A stretch of DNA of 64,000 bases from an uncultured Celeribacter sp. (GTDB lineage Bacteria > Pseudomonadota > Alphaproteobacteria > Rhodobacterales > Rhodobacteraceae): NCBI RefSeq assembly GCF_963676475.1, contig NZ_OY781106.1, forward strand, positions 620,001 to 684,000, written 5' to 3'. Position numbers and translations under genes: made by a program. Every line of letters begins with the position of its first letter. Positions within the stretch are counted from its first letter, which is position 1. This document shows, piece after piece, positions 8,961 to 17,455 of the stretch. The notes under the pieces were generated by a model. That model had not been told where the DNA came from and did no database searches. It worked only from the letters and a program-made list of their open reading frames with translations.

Positions 8961-8989
8961 CCCCGAGAACGTCTCGGGGTTTGTTCTTT
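8961..8989 (+). terminator. Rho-independent terminator of preT-preA
   Basis: Perfect 8-bp stem CCCCGAGA / TCTCGGGG (8961-8968 with 8972-8979), followed by TTTGTTCTTT. It ends the preTA unit about 100 bases after preA. Confidence 0.85.
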
Positions 8990-9113
8990 CTCGCCTGATG
9001 CTCCTGCAGGCAAAGCTCCGCAAGGTCACCCGCTGGTGCGGTGATCAGGGTCGATTTCCATTTTGAAAATTGCGCCATCCTGGCGCTACTGGTTTCGAAG
9101 GTCACGTCAGGCG

Positions 9114-9695
9114 TCAGCCGTCAAAAGGTGTCCTCTGAACCGCCGCCGGGCCGGAGAGCCGGGCTTCTGGATCAATGGCCTCCGCAGGCGCATCGCTGAG
9201 CGCCATCACCTCTTCGGTGGCCATGTCTTTGGCATTGTCCTCAGAGGCGTTTGTCGTCACCTCCGGGGCCTCGGTCGCCTCTGCCTTCGCTGCATTTCTC
9301 GGTGCAATCGCCGCCTCATCTTCGGCTTGCGTGCGTTTCGCGGCAATCTCGGCAATCGTGTTGCGCAGATCGAGCTCAACCTCAAGGACAGAGGCCTGAA
9401 ACGCCGGAGTCGGCCCGGTCAGGATGTCTTCGGGGATCTCCGCTGACTCCGTGTCATACGCGTCCGTCATCGCACGCTCCGATGCGGTGTCGGCGGAGGC
9501 ATCAGATGCCTCGTCGAGTTTATAGGACAGGATATCGCCATTCTGGCCGGGAAGCTCGTTCCCCTTTGTATATGTTGCCGTTCCGTTCAGCGCGGTTTCC
9601 GCGATCTGAGGAACGTCTGGCTTCGGCGGATCTGGCGGTTGTCTGAATGCAAATCCACCACCTCCGAAAGCCGGCACGCCCGCGATATTGGTCAT
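9114..9695 (-). CDS. Hypothetical acidic protein
   Basis: 193-residue protein of unknown function. The N-terminus (MTNIAGVPAFGGGGFAFRQPPDPPKPDVPQ) is Gly/Pro-rich and has no signal peptide. The remainder is strongly acidic and rich in Ala, Glu, Asp and Thr, with predicted helix around residues 100-150 (ASVLEVELDLRNTIAEIAAKRTQAEDEAA). No catalytic motif is recognisable. A GGAG ribosome site precedes the ATG (AGGAGCTTAGC), and codon use resembles its neighbours. It sits between preA and rutR, in opposite orientation to preA, and does not look like a pyrimidine enzyme. That it is a real gene is likely from its start signal and composition; its function is not known. Confidence 0.65.
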   Translation of the reverse strand: MTNIAGVPAFGGGGFAFRQPPDPPKPDVPQIAETALNGTATYTKGNELPGQNGDILSYKLDEASDASADTASERAMTDAYDTESAEIPEDILTGPTPAFQASVLEVELDLRNTIAEIAAKRTQAEDEAAIAPRNAAKAEATEAPEVTTNASEDNAKDMATEEVMALSDAPAEAIDPEARLSGPAAVQRTPFDG

Positions 9696-9857
9696 GCTAA
9701 GCTCCTTTTCTCAGGAGCCCCCACCGACATTCTTTATAATGGGTTATGGTTTTTGAAGGGTTAATATCCCCGAGTATTTTTACTCTTGGTTAACGGGCTT
9801 AACGTTTCATCGCAAAAGCGTCGCGCGACTCGCTTTCCAGCGGGTTAAGGGGCCCGA

Positions 9858-10496
9858 TTAAGGTGTCAGCATCCGGCGGAACAGCGTGTCGAGATAGGCC
9901 GCCGCGTCCTCGAAATGCGTGTCGCCCTCTGGCCGCAGGATCGCGCGCACCTGGGCGTCGAAATCCGCGTAATGCTGTGTCGTGGACCAGATCGAGAAAA
10001 TCAGATGATAGGGATCGACCTGCGCCAAAGCGCCAGAGGCGATCCAGCCCTCAATGACCTGGGCCTTTTCATCCACAAGGCTTTTCAATTCGCCCTCGAT
10101 CTTGTCCATGATATTGGGCGCGCCCTGAACGATCTCATTGGCGAACAACCGGCTCTCGCGCGGGTACTCGCGGGCCATTTCGAGTTTGCGCAAAACATAG
10201 GCGAGAAGCTCTTCGACCGGCTCACCGTCCGCCTCGATTTTACGCAGAGGATCGAGCCAATTCTGCATCAACTCGTCGATCAAGGCCCGGTGGATCGCCA
10301 CTTTCGAGGGGAAATAATAGAGCAGATTGGGCTTTGACAGCCCCGCCGCCTTGGCGATCTGATCAAGCGTGGAGCCGCGAAAGCCATGCTTTGAAAACAC
10401 GTCCAAAGCCGCTTCCAGGATGGTTTCCGTGTTCTTTTTCTGAATGCGTGTGCGCGGTTGTCGTCCGGGCATGTGTCGCTCGATTCCCATTTCCAT
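9858..10496 (-). CDS. rutR: TetR-family pyrimidine utilisation regulator RutR
   Basis: TetR-type repressor of the RutR group, which binds uracil or thymine and controls pyrimidine catabolism. An N-terminal helix-turn-helix (ILEAALDVFSKHGFRGSTLDQIAKAAGLSKPNLLYYFPSK) is followed by a RutR-like ligand domain (LDPLRKIEADGEPVEELLAYV... SRLFANEIVQGAPNI... IEGWIASGALAQVDPYHLIFSIWSTTQHYADF). Several starts are possible (10544, 10496, 10490); 10496 gives a 213-residue protein with AAGGCAGG just upstream. A perfect RutR operator lies 151 bases upstream, between this gene and the divergent hyuC, so autoregulation is likely. Confidence 0.9.
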   Translation of the reverse strand: MEMGIERHMPGRQPRTRIQKKNTETILEAALDVFSKHGFRGSTLDQIAKAAGLSKPNLLYYFPSKVAIHRALIDELMQNWLDPLRKIEADGEPVEELLAYVLRKLEMAREYPRESRLFANEIVQGAPNIMDKIEGELKSLVDEKAQVIEGWIASGALAQVDPYHLIFSIWSTTQHYADFDAQVRAILRPEGDTHFEDAAAYLDTLFRRMLTP

Positions 10497-10646
10497 CCTG
10501 CCTTTTAGCGTCTGTCGCTTTATAATTGCCAAAAAAAACGCCAAATCGAAGTCTGAATTGCCTTAAATCCGCACTTGATGCAAGTTTGCATGGGTTTTAG
10601 GCGTTTGCTCTGTTTCGCGTCCGCGCGCGGTGCTGCTAGGGTTCTC

Positions 10647-10662
10647 TTGACCAAATGGTCAA
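10647..10662. promoter_or_regulatory. RutR operator
   Basis: TTGACCAAATGGTCAA is a perfect palindrome of the known RutR form TTGACCA-NN-TGGTCAA. It lies in the divergent region between rutR and hyuC, 126 bases before the hyuC start. Confidence 0.9.
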
Positions 10663-10787
10663 ACTTGTTGGCCGGACTTGAGGGCCTGAGGCGGGCCGCA
10701 TCTGTTCGGAGACACATGCGATGCCGCCCGACCCCGAGTTGGACCCAGATCATTTGGGACAGGACAGATTTATGGAAAGGAAACCCC

Positions 10788-12038
10788 ATGGCCGCCGCTG
10801 GTGAGAACCTCAAGATCAACTCCGAACGTCTCTGGGACAGTCTGATGGAGATGGCGAAGATCGGGCCGGGGGTCGCGGGGGGCTGTAACCGCCAGACGCT
10901 GACCGACGAAGATGCAGAGGGACGCAAACTGTTTCAGAGCTGGTGCGAAGCGGCGGGGATGACGATGGGCGTCGATGCCATGGGCACGATGTTCATGACC
11001 CGCGAAGGCACCGACCCGGACGCGCTGCCGGTTTACGTCGGTTCGCATCTCGACACCCAGCCGACCGGCGGGAAATACGACGGGGTTCTGGGCGTCTTGG
11101 GCGCTTTGGAAGCCGTGCGGACGATGAACGATCTCGGCATCAAGACGAAACACCCGATCGTGGTGACCAACTGGGCCAACGAGGAGGGCGCGCGCTTTGC
11201 GCCTGCGATGCTGGCCTCTGGTGTCTTCGCCGGCAAGCTCGATCTGGATTACGCCTACGGGCGCACCGATCTTGAGGGCAAGACCTATGGCGAGGAACTC
11301 GCTCGCATCGGTTGGAAAGGCGATGAAGAGGTCGGTGCGCGCAAGATGCACGCGTATTATGAGTTGCACATCGAACAGGGGCCGATTTTGGAGGCCGAGG
11401 GCAAGGACATCGGGGTCGTCACCCATTGTCAGGGCCTGTGGTGGCTGGAATTCACGCTCACCGGCAAAGAGGCGCACACTGGGTCTACGCCGATGGCGAT
11501 GCGCACCAACGCAGGTCTCGCCATGGCGCGAATTCTGGAGATGGTGCAAGAGGTGGCGATGGATCACCAGCCGAACGCCGTCGGCGGTGTCGGCCAAATG
11601 CAATTCACGCCCAATTCGCGCAATGTGTTGCCGGGCACGGTGGTCTTTACGGTCGACATCCGCACGCCGGACATCGCCAAACTGACCTCCATGCGCAGCC
11701 AGATCGAGGAACGTGCCGCGAAGATTTGCGAAGAGATCGGGGTGGGCTGTTCCGTCGAACCCGTCGGCCATTTCGACCCGGTGACCTTCACCCCGGAGCT
11801 GGTGTCGAATGTCCGTAAAGCGGCGGAAACGCTGGGCTATTCGCATATGGACATCGTCTCGGGCGCCGGTCACGACGCCTGCTGGGCCGCCGCCGTGGCG
11901 CCCACCACGATGATCATGTGCCCCTGTGTCGACGGTCTGTCGCACAATGAGGCCGAAGAGATCACGCAGGACTGGGCGGCCGCGGGGACCGATGTGCTGT
12001 TGCATGCGGTCTTGGAAACCGCTGAGATCGTGGAATGA
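10788..12038 (+). CDS. hyuC: Zn-dependent hydantoinase/carbamoylase family amidase (probable beta-ureidopropionase)
   Basis: M20-family amidase removing the carbamoyl group from N-carbamoyl-beta-alanine or N-carbamoyl amino acids; here it would perform the third step of uracil breakdown, giving beta-alanine, CO2 and ammonia. The 416-residue product shows metal-site motifs VGSHLDTQPTGGKYDG and NEEGARFAPAM, the substrate motif HIEQGPILE, and the C-terminal SGAGHDACWAA with its metal-ligand His. The frame is open 71 codons further upstream; the ATG at 10788 follows AAAGGAAA and matches the family start. It lies beside hydA, which supplies its substrate. Substrate choice is inferred from context. 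Confidence 0.9.
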   Translation: MAAAGENLKINSERLWDSLMEMAKIGPGVAGGCNRQTLTDEDAEGRKLFQSWCEAAGMTMGVDAMGTMFMTREGTDPDALPVYVGSHLDTQPTGGKYDGVLGVLGALEAVRTMNDLGIKTKHPIVVTNWANEEGARFAPAMLASGVFAGKLDLDYAYGRTDLEGKTYGEELARIGWKGDEEVGARKMHAYYELHIEQGPILEAEGKDIGVVTHCQGLWWLEFTLTGKEAHTGSTPMAMRTNAGLAMARILEMVQEVAMDHQPNAVGGVGQMQFTPNSRNVLPGTVVFTVDIRTPDIAKLTSMRSQIEERAAKICEEIGVGCSVEPVGHFDPVTFTPELVSNVRKAAETLGYSHMDIVSGAGHDACWAAAVAPTTMIMCPCVDGLSHNEAEEITQDWAAAGTDVLLHAVLETAEIVE

Positions 12039-12110
12039 GTATTTGAGCCAAGAAAAAGCAGGAGCGCGCCGGGGATAAGGCGCGCCGCTTTTGCCAACAA
12101 GGAGAGAGTT

Positions 12111-13562
12111 ATGAGCAAGGTGATCAAAGGCGGCACGGTTGTCACCGCCGATCTGACCTATAAGGCCGACGTGAAAATCGAGGATGGCAAAATCGTCGAG
12201 ATCGGGCCGGACCTGACGGGCGATGAAATCCTCGATGCAGAGGGCTGTTTTGTCATGCCGGGCGGGATCGACCCGCATACGCATTTGGAAATGCCCTTCA
12301 TGGGCACGCATTCCTCGGATGATTTCTACGCAGGCACGCGCGCGGCGCTGGCGGGCGGCACCACGATGGTCGTCGATTTCGCACTGCCCGATCCGGGGCA
12401 GTCGCTTTTGGATGCGATCAAGGTCTGGGACAACAAATCGGCGCGGGCCTGTTGCGATTATTCCTTCCACATGGCGATCACCTGGTGGTCGGAGCAGGTC
12501 TTTGACGAGATGAAGACTGTGACCGAGAAGGGCATCAACACCTTCAAACATTTCATGGCCTACAAGGGTTCGTTGATGGTGAACGATGACGAGATGTTCG
12601 CCTCTTTCAAACGCTGTACCGAGCTGGGCGCGACGCCTTTGGTTCATGCCGAGAACGGCGATCTCGTGGCCGAGATGACGACGAAACTTTTGGCCGAGGG
12701 CAACACCGGCCCGGAGGCCCATGCCTATTCGCGGCCTTCGCAGGTCGAGGGCGAGGCGACCAACCGCGCCATCATGATCGCCGACATGGCGGGTGCGCCG
12801 CTCTACGTGGTGCACACTTCTTGCGAAGAGGCGCACGAAGCCATCCGCCGCGCCAAGATGAACGGCAAACGCGTCTGGGGCGAGCCGCTGATCCAGCACC
12901 TTGTGTTGGACGAGAGCGAGTATTTCAACGAGGATTGGGACCACGCCGCGCGTCGGGTGATGTCGCCGCCGTTCCGCAACAAAAAGCATCAGGACAGCCT
13001 TTGGGCCGGTCTCTCCTCGGGCACTTTGTCCTGTGTGGCGACCGATCACTGTGCTTTCACGACCGAGCAGAAACGCTACGGTGTCGGTGATTTCTCGAAA
13101 ATCCCGAATGGCACGGGCGGGTTGGAAGACCGACTGCCGGTGCTCTGGACCATGGGGGTCGAGACGGGCCGTATCACGATGAATGAATTTGTCGCCGTAA
13201 CCTCCACAAATATCGCGAAAATCCTCAACTGCTACCCGCAGAAGGGCGCGGTTCTGGTGGGCGCGGATGCCGATCTGATCGTGATGGACCCGTCGATGTC
13301 GAAAACCATCAAGGCCGAGACACAGGCCTCTTCGATCGACTACAATGTTTTCGAGGGGATCGAGGTCACCGCGCTGCCGCGTTACGTGTTGACCCGTGGT
13401 TATGTGGCGGTCGACAAGGGCGAGTTGAAGGCCAAAGAAGGCCACGGAGACTTCATCGCCCGCGATCCGAATGCGACGGTGAACAAGGCTCTGTCGAAGT
13501 GGAAAGAGCTGACCGCACCGCGTCCGGTGGAGCGTGCCGGGATTCCGGTGACCGGCGTCTGA
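12111..13562 (+). CDS. hydA: Dihydropyrimidinase
   Basis: Cyclic amidohydrolase opening dihydrouracil or dihydrothymine to the N-carbamoyl-beta-amino acid, second step of reductive pyrimidine catabolism. The 483-residue amidohydrolase has the metal-binding HxH in DPHTHLEMPFMG and the carboxylated Lys in HFMAYKGS. Metal ligands follow in HAENGD and HTSC, and the catalytic Asp is in ATDHCAF. A strong AAGGAGAGAG site precedes the ATG. It lies 72 bases after hyuC and 86 bases before the ABC transporter genes, all on the same strand, so one operon running to 17353 is likely. Confidence 0.95.
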   Translation: MSKVIKGGTVVTADLTYKADVKIEDGKIVEIGPDLTGDEILDAEGCFVMPGGIDPHTHLEMPFMGTHSSDDFYAGTRAALAGGTTMVVDFALPDPGQSLLDAIKVWDNKSARACCDYSFHMAITWWSEQVFDEMKTVTEKGINTFKHFMAYKGSLMVNDDEMFASFKRCTELGATPLVHAENGDLVAEMTTKLLAEGNTGPEAHAYSRPSQVEGEATNRAIMIADMAGAPLYVVHTSCEEAHEAIRRAKMNGKRVWGEPLIQHLVLDESEYFNEDWDHAARRVMSPPFRNKKHQDSLWAGLSSGTLSCVATDHCAFTTEQKRYGVGDFSKIPNGTGGLEDRLPVLWTMGVETGRITMNEFVAVTSTNIAKILNCYPQKGAVLVGADADLIVMDPSMSKTIKAETQASSIDYNVFEGIEVTALPRYVLTRGYVAVDKGELKAKEGHGDFIARDPNATVNKALSKWKELTAPRPVERAGIPVTGV

Positions 13563-13648
13563 GCTAAGCTATGGGCAGGGCCGCACAAGGCCCGCCCGCA
13601 CAACAGGGACAGGCTGCGAAACCGCAGCAAAAATAAAGACATAAGCCA

Positions 13649-14425
13649 ATGAAAAAGCCAGTCATCGACGCGCAGAACGTCGATCTTACCTTTCAGACCA
13701 ACGACGGGCCTGTGCATGCGCTCAAGGACGTCAATCTCCAGATCGACAAGGGGGATTTCGTGTCCTTCATCGGGCCGTCGGGCTGTGGCAAGACCACGTT
13801 CCTGCGCTGCATCGCCGGGCTTGAGACGCCCACCGGCGGCACGCTGACGGTCAACGGGTTGACGCCCGAAGAGGCCCGGAAATCGCGGTCCTACGGCTAT
13901 GTGTTTCAGGCGGCGGGACTGTATCCGTGGCGCACGATTGCGGGCAATATCAAGCTGCCGCTTGAGATCATGGATTTCCCGAAACAGGACATGGACAAGC
14001 GGGTCGAAAAGGTGCTGGACCTCGTGGACCTCAAGGGCTTTGGCAAGAAATACCCTTGGCAATTGTCCGGGGGCATGCAGCAACGCGCTTCGATTGCCCG
14101 TGCCTTGGCCTTTGATGCGGAAATTCTGTTGATGGACGAACCCTTCGGCGCGCTCGATGAAATTGTGCGTGATAAGCTGAACGAAGAGGTCCTGAAACTC
14201 TGGGCCGCGACCAACAAGACCATCGGCTTCGTGACCCACTCGATCCCCGAGGCGGTCTATCTGTCGACCAAAATCGTCGTCATGTCCCCACGCCCCGGTC
14301 GGATCACCGATGTGATCGAGAGCCCGCTGCCGAAAGAGCGCCCGCTCGACATCCGCGACACGCCCGAGTTCATCGAGATCGCGCATCGGGTGCGCGACGG
14401 TTTGCGCGCGGGGCATGAGGCATGA
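13649..14425 (+). CDS. ABC transporter ATP-binding protein (SsuB/TauB-like)
   Basis: 258-residue nucleotide-binding subunit of a nitrate/taurine/pyrimidine-type importer. Walker A GPSGCGKTT, Q-loop YVFQAAGLYPWRT, signature LSGGMQQR, Walker B ILLMDEPFGALDE and switch VTHSIPEAV are all intact. It drives the two permeases encoded just downstream together with the NMT1-like binding protein. Its place directly after hydA suggests uptake of uracil, thymine or a related pyrimidine. The stop overlaps the next small gene as ATGA. Confidence 0.92.
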   Translation: MKKPVIDAQNVDLTFQTNDGPVHALKDVNLQIDKGDFVSFIGPSGCGKTTFLRCIAGLETPTGGTLTVNGLTPEEARKSRSYGYVFQAAGLYPWRTIAGNIKLPLEIMDFPKQDMDKRVEKVLDLVDLKGFGKKYPWQLSGGMQQRASIARALAFDAEILLMDEPFGALDEIVRDKLNEEVLKLWAATNKTIGFVTHSIPEAVYLSTKIVVMSPRPGRITDVIESPLPKERPLDIRDTPEFIEIAHRVRDGLRAGHEA

Positions 14426-14670
14426 GAGGGGTTGTGCGTATCGCGGGCTTTGTGGTTTGCGCTATTGGGGCGGCGATCTGCGCTCTGATCGTCTTGGCTG
14501 CGCGCTCCGATTTCACGTTTCGCGGCTGCAGGGACATCCCACGTGCGGAGTGGGGGACGACGGCCAATTGCGCCGATGCGTGGTTCGCGCAGGTGATGTT
14601 TGGCGGCCTGACCTTGGGCCTCATCGCGGGCCTTGTGGCGATTTGGTGGGGAGAGCGCGCACATGCGTAA
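14422..14670 (+). CDS. Small two-helix membrane protein within ABC operon
   Basis: 82-residue protein with two hydrophobic segments, about residues 6-28 and 57-76, flanking a polar loop with three cysteines (FRGCRDIPRAEWGTTANCADAW). The start overlaps the ATPase gene stop by four bases (ATGA), and the stop overlaps the next permease by eight bases. This tight coupling argues that it is translated. I recognise no family. It could be an accessory subunit of the importer or an unrelated small membrane protein caught in the operon. Topology suggests both ends inside and the cysteine-bearing loop in the periplasm. Confidence 0.7.
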   Translation: MRGVVRIAGFVVCAIGAAICALIVLAARSDFTFRGCRDIPRAEWGTTANCADAWFAQVMFGGLTLGLIAGLVAIWWGERAHA

Positions 14671-15532
14671 CATCCTTCCGATCCTCACCGTTCTCGCAGC
14701 CCTCATCGTCATCTGGTACGCGGCGGCCGTCAAGATGAACAGCACATGGACCTATGATCAGGCCGAACGCGCCGGCACAGAGGTCACGTTTTCCGAGTTG
14801 ATCACCGACACCATGTCGCAAAAACGCCCGCTCTTGCCTGCGCCGCATCAGATCGTGACGGAGCTTTGGGATACGACGGTCGAGAAGAAAATCACCTCGA
14901 AACGCTCGATGGTTTATCAAGGCTCGATCACGCTGAAGACCACGCTTTTGGGCTTTGGCTTTGGCATCGTGATCGGCATTGCAATGGCCACCGTCATCGT
15001 GCTGAGCCGCATCGGGCGGTTGACGCTCATGCCCTGGGCGATCATTTCACAGACCATTCCGATTGTGGCCTTGGCGCCGATCATTGTCGTGCTCTCAAAC
15101 GCAGTCGGCACTGGCACGCTCATGGTGCCCAAGGCGATCATCGCCGCTTATCTGAGCTTTTATCCAGTGCTCGTCTCCATGGTCAAAGGCCTGCAAAGCC
15201 CGGATCAGATGCAACTCGATTTGCTCAAGACCTATGGCGCCAGCCAGAGCGAAGTCTTCTGGAAACTGCGCCTGCCGTCCTCCATGCCCTATTTCTTTGC
15301 CTCGCTCAAAGTTTCCGTCGCCGCCGCCTTTGTCGGCGCTGTGGTGGCGGAACTGTCGACTTCGGCCATCGCGGGGCTTGGCGCACGGATGTTGATCGGG
15401 TCGCAATTCGGCGAGCCGATGATCATGTGGGCCGCGCTCTTTGCGGCGGCGATCCTGGCCGCGATCCTGATTTTCCTGGTCGGCGGGTTCGAAAAACTCG
15501 CGCGCAATCTGATGGGAGGGCGTGCGGTATGA
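14663..15532 (+). CDS. ABC transporter permease (BPD type 1)
   Basis: 289-residue inner-membrane permease of the nitrate/sulfonate/pyrimidine importer family. An N-terminal helix (about residues 5-20) and a periplasmic stretch precede the six-helix BPD core. The EAA-type coupling motif is DLLKTYGASQSEVFWKLRLPSSMPYF, contacting the ATPase. The frame extends ten codons upstream; the ATG at 14663 is chosen for GGGGAG about 11 bases before it. It overlaps the small membrane gene by eight bases and the second permease by four (ATGA), so all are translated from one message. Confidence 0.9.
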   Translation: MRNILPILTVLAALIVIWYAAAVKMNSTWTYDQAERAGTEVTFSELITDTMSQKRPLLPAPHQIVTELWDTTVEKKITSKRSMVYQGSITLKTTLLGFGFGIVIGIAMATVIVLSRIGRLTLMPWAIISQTIPIVALAPIIVVLSNAVGTGTLMVPKAIIAAYLSFYPVLVSMVKGLQSPDQMQLDLLKTYGASQSEVFWKLRLPSSMPYFFASLKVSVAAAFVGAVVAELSTSAIAGLGARMLIGSQFGEPMIMWAALFAAAILAAILIFLVGGFEKLARNLMGGRAV

Positions 15533-16302
15533 GACCTGACACGACGTTCGAGAAAATCGCCTGGCCTCTGGGCTTTGGCCTCTTGATCTTGGTGCTTTGG
15601 GAGGTCGTGGTGCGTGCCTTTGGTGTCTCTCCCGCGATCCTGCCGCCGCCGACCGCGATTGGGGCCGCCATGGCAGGCTCCCTGCCGATCCTCTGGGAGG
15701 ACTGGGTGCAAACCGTGGTCAAAGGGGCGCTCAACGGCCTCTGGATGGGCACTTTGGCGGCACTCATTCTGGCGCTGATCATCGACCGCTTCGACTTCCT
15801 GAAACGCGGTCTCATGCCGGTGGCGAATTTCTTTGCAGCCCTGCCCATCGTGGGCCTCGCGCCCATCATGGTGATGTGGTTCGGCTTTGACTGGCACTCC
15901 AAGGCCGCCGTGGTCGCCATCATGGTGTTTTTCCCTATGTTGGTGAACATCTTAGGCGGTCTGGCGGCGGTCGATCCGATGCAGCGCGACCTGATGCGCA
16001 CCTATGGCGCGACGCATATCCAGACGCTCCACAAACTGCGCGGACCGGCGGCGCTGCCCTTCCTGTTCAACGGGTTGAAAATCGCCACCTCTCTGGCGCT
16101 GATCGGGGCGATTGTTGCTGAATATTTTGGCTCTCCGATCCGGGGCATGGGCTTTCGCATCACGACAGAGATGGGACGCTTGGCAACGGACATGGTTTGG
16201 GCTGAGATTGTGGTGTCTGCCGTCACCGGGACCGCGCTTTACGGTCTGGTTGCGGGCATCGAAAAACGGGTGACCTTCTGGCACCCCTCACAACGCGGGT
16301 AA
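15529..16302 (+). CDS. ABC transporter permease (BPD type 1), second subunit
   Basis: 257-residue second permease of the importer, giving a heterodimeric channel. Its coupling motif is DLMRTYGATHIQTLHKLRGPAALPFL, and the core helices include PIVGLAPIMVMWFGF and SLALIGAIVAEYFG. The frame is open far upstream through the previous gene, so the start was placed at the ATG overlapping the upstream stop. This gives MRPDTTFEKIAWPLGFGLLILVLWEVV, a normal first helix. The two permeases are homologous but clearly diverged. Confidence 0.9.
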   Translation: MRPDTTFEKIAWPLGFGLLILVLWEVVVRAFGVSPAILPPPTAIGAAMAGSLPILWEDWVQTVVKGALNGLWMGTLAALILALIIDRFDFLKRGLMPVANFFAALPIVGLAPIMVMWFGFDWHSKAAVVAIMVFFPMLVNILGGLAAVDPMQRDLMRTYGATHIQTLHKLRGPAALPFLFNGLKIATSLALIGAIVAEYFGSPIRGMGFRITTEMGRLATDMVWAEIVVSAVTGTALYGLVAGIEKRVTFWHPSQRG

Positions 16303-16369
16303 CCTCGCGACAACGAATGGCACGGGAAAAAAACTCGGCCACAAGACACAACTTGGAGGTTGTAACACG

Positions 16370-17353
16370 ATGAAAAAGCTACTGACGAGCGCCGCTGCTC
16401 TGGCCGCTATGAGCTCTGGCGCCTTCGCCGCAGATGACGTGACGCTTCAGCTCAAATGGGTCACCCAGGCCCAGTTCGCGGGCTACTATGTGGCGCTGGA
16501 GAAAGGCTTTTACGAAGAAGCCGATCTCAATGTGACGATCAAGCCGGGCGGCCCGGATGTGGCCCCGGTGCAGGTTTTGCTGGGCGGTGGTGCCGATGTC
16601 ATGGTCGATTGGATGCCGTCGGCTCTGGCCGCACGTGAAAACGGCGCGCCGGTGGTGAACATCGCGCAGCCCTATAAATCCTCCGGCATGATGCTGACCT
16701 GTCTGAAAGAAACCGGCATCACCGGCCCCGAGGATTTCCCGGGCAAGACGCTGGGCGTCTGGTTCTACGGCAACGAATATCCGTTCCTGTCGTGGATGGG
16801 CAAATTGGGCATTCCGACCGACGGCTCCGAGGGCGGTGTGACGGTCCTGAAACAGGGCTTCAACGTCGATCCGCTGTTGCAAAAGCAAGCCGCCTGTATC
16901 TCCACCATGACCTATAACGAATATTGGCAGGTGATCGACGCTGGCATTTCCGCCGACGATCTCATCACCTTCAAATACGAAGACCAGGGCGTGGCCACGC
17001 TCGAAGACGGTCTTTATGTGCTCGAAGACAGCCTGACAGATGAGGCCTTCAAGGACAAAATGGCCCGTTTCGTCGCCGCCTCCATGGAGGGCTGGAAATA
17101 CGCCGAGGAGCACCCGGAAGAGGCCGCCGAGATCGTGCTTGAGTATGACGAGACCGGCGCGCAGACCATGGAGCATCAGGTCCGCATGATGACCGAAGTG
17201 GCCAAGCTGACCGCGGGCTCCAATGGCGCGCTGGACGTGGCGGATTATGAGCGGACCGTGGAATCGCTTTTGTCCGGTGGTTCCGATCCGGTGATCACCA
17301 AAGAGCCGGAAGGCGCCTATACGCTTGAAATCACCGACGCGGCGCTGAACTAA
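16370..17353 (+). CDS. ABC transporter substrate-binding protein, NMT1/THI5-like
   Basis: 327-residue periplasmic binding protein with a Sec signal peptide (MKKLLTSAAALAAMSSGAFA, cut before Ala21). The NMT1/THI5-like fold is visible in LQLKWVTQAQFAGYYVALEKGFY, DVNVT-like IKPGGPDVAPVQVLLGGGADVMVDWMPSALAARE and GKTLGVWFYGNEYPF. Members bind thiamin pyrimidine precursors, pyrimidines or sulfonates. The operon with hydA, hyuC and RutR control favours uracil, thymine or a hydantoin-like ligand; this is inference. A GGAGG site precedes the ATG and a terminator follows. Confidence 0.9.
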   Translation: MKKLLTSAAALAAMSSGAFAADDVTLQLKWVTQAQFAGYYVALEKGFYEEADLNVTIKPGGPDVAPVQVLLGGGADVMVDWMPSALAARENGAPVVNIAQPYKSSGMMLTCLKETGITGPEDFPGKTLGVWFYGNEYPFLSWMGKLGIPTDGSEGGVTVLKQGFNVDPLLQKQAACISTMTYNEYWQVIDAGISADDLITFKYEDQGVATLEDGLYVLEDSLTDEAFKDKMARFVAASMEGWKYAEEHPEEAAEIVLEYDETGAQTMEHQVRMMTEVAKLTAGSNGALDVADYERTVESLLSGGSDPVITKEPEGAYTLEITDAALN

Positions 17354-17379
17354 GCGGCTTCGTTTTTCTCGAAAAAAGA

Positions 17380-17406
17380 CCCGCCCCGGAGCAGATCCGG
17401 GGCGGG
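17380..17406. terminator. Bidirectional terminator hairpin
   Basis: Perfect 10-bp stem CCCGCCCCGG / CCGGGGCGGG (17380-17389 with 17397-17406) between the binding-protein gene and the convergent PRC-barrel gene. On the minus strand it is followed by TCTTTTTTC, a good tail for the PRC gene; on the plus strand the tail is weak. Confidence 0.75.
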
Positions 17407-17455
17407 CTTCACATATCCCGTTTTGTGTGAGGCAGGGTGGGATATGCGTGTCAGA

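Noticed and set aside
10770..13445. 891-codon open frame on the minus strand
   Set aside because: It lies fully antisense to hyuC and hydA, whose motifs and start signals are clear. Its product is rich in His, Arg and Gly, as expected when GC-biased third positions are read in reverse. No ribosome site.
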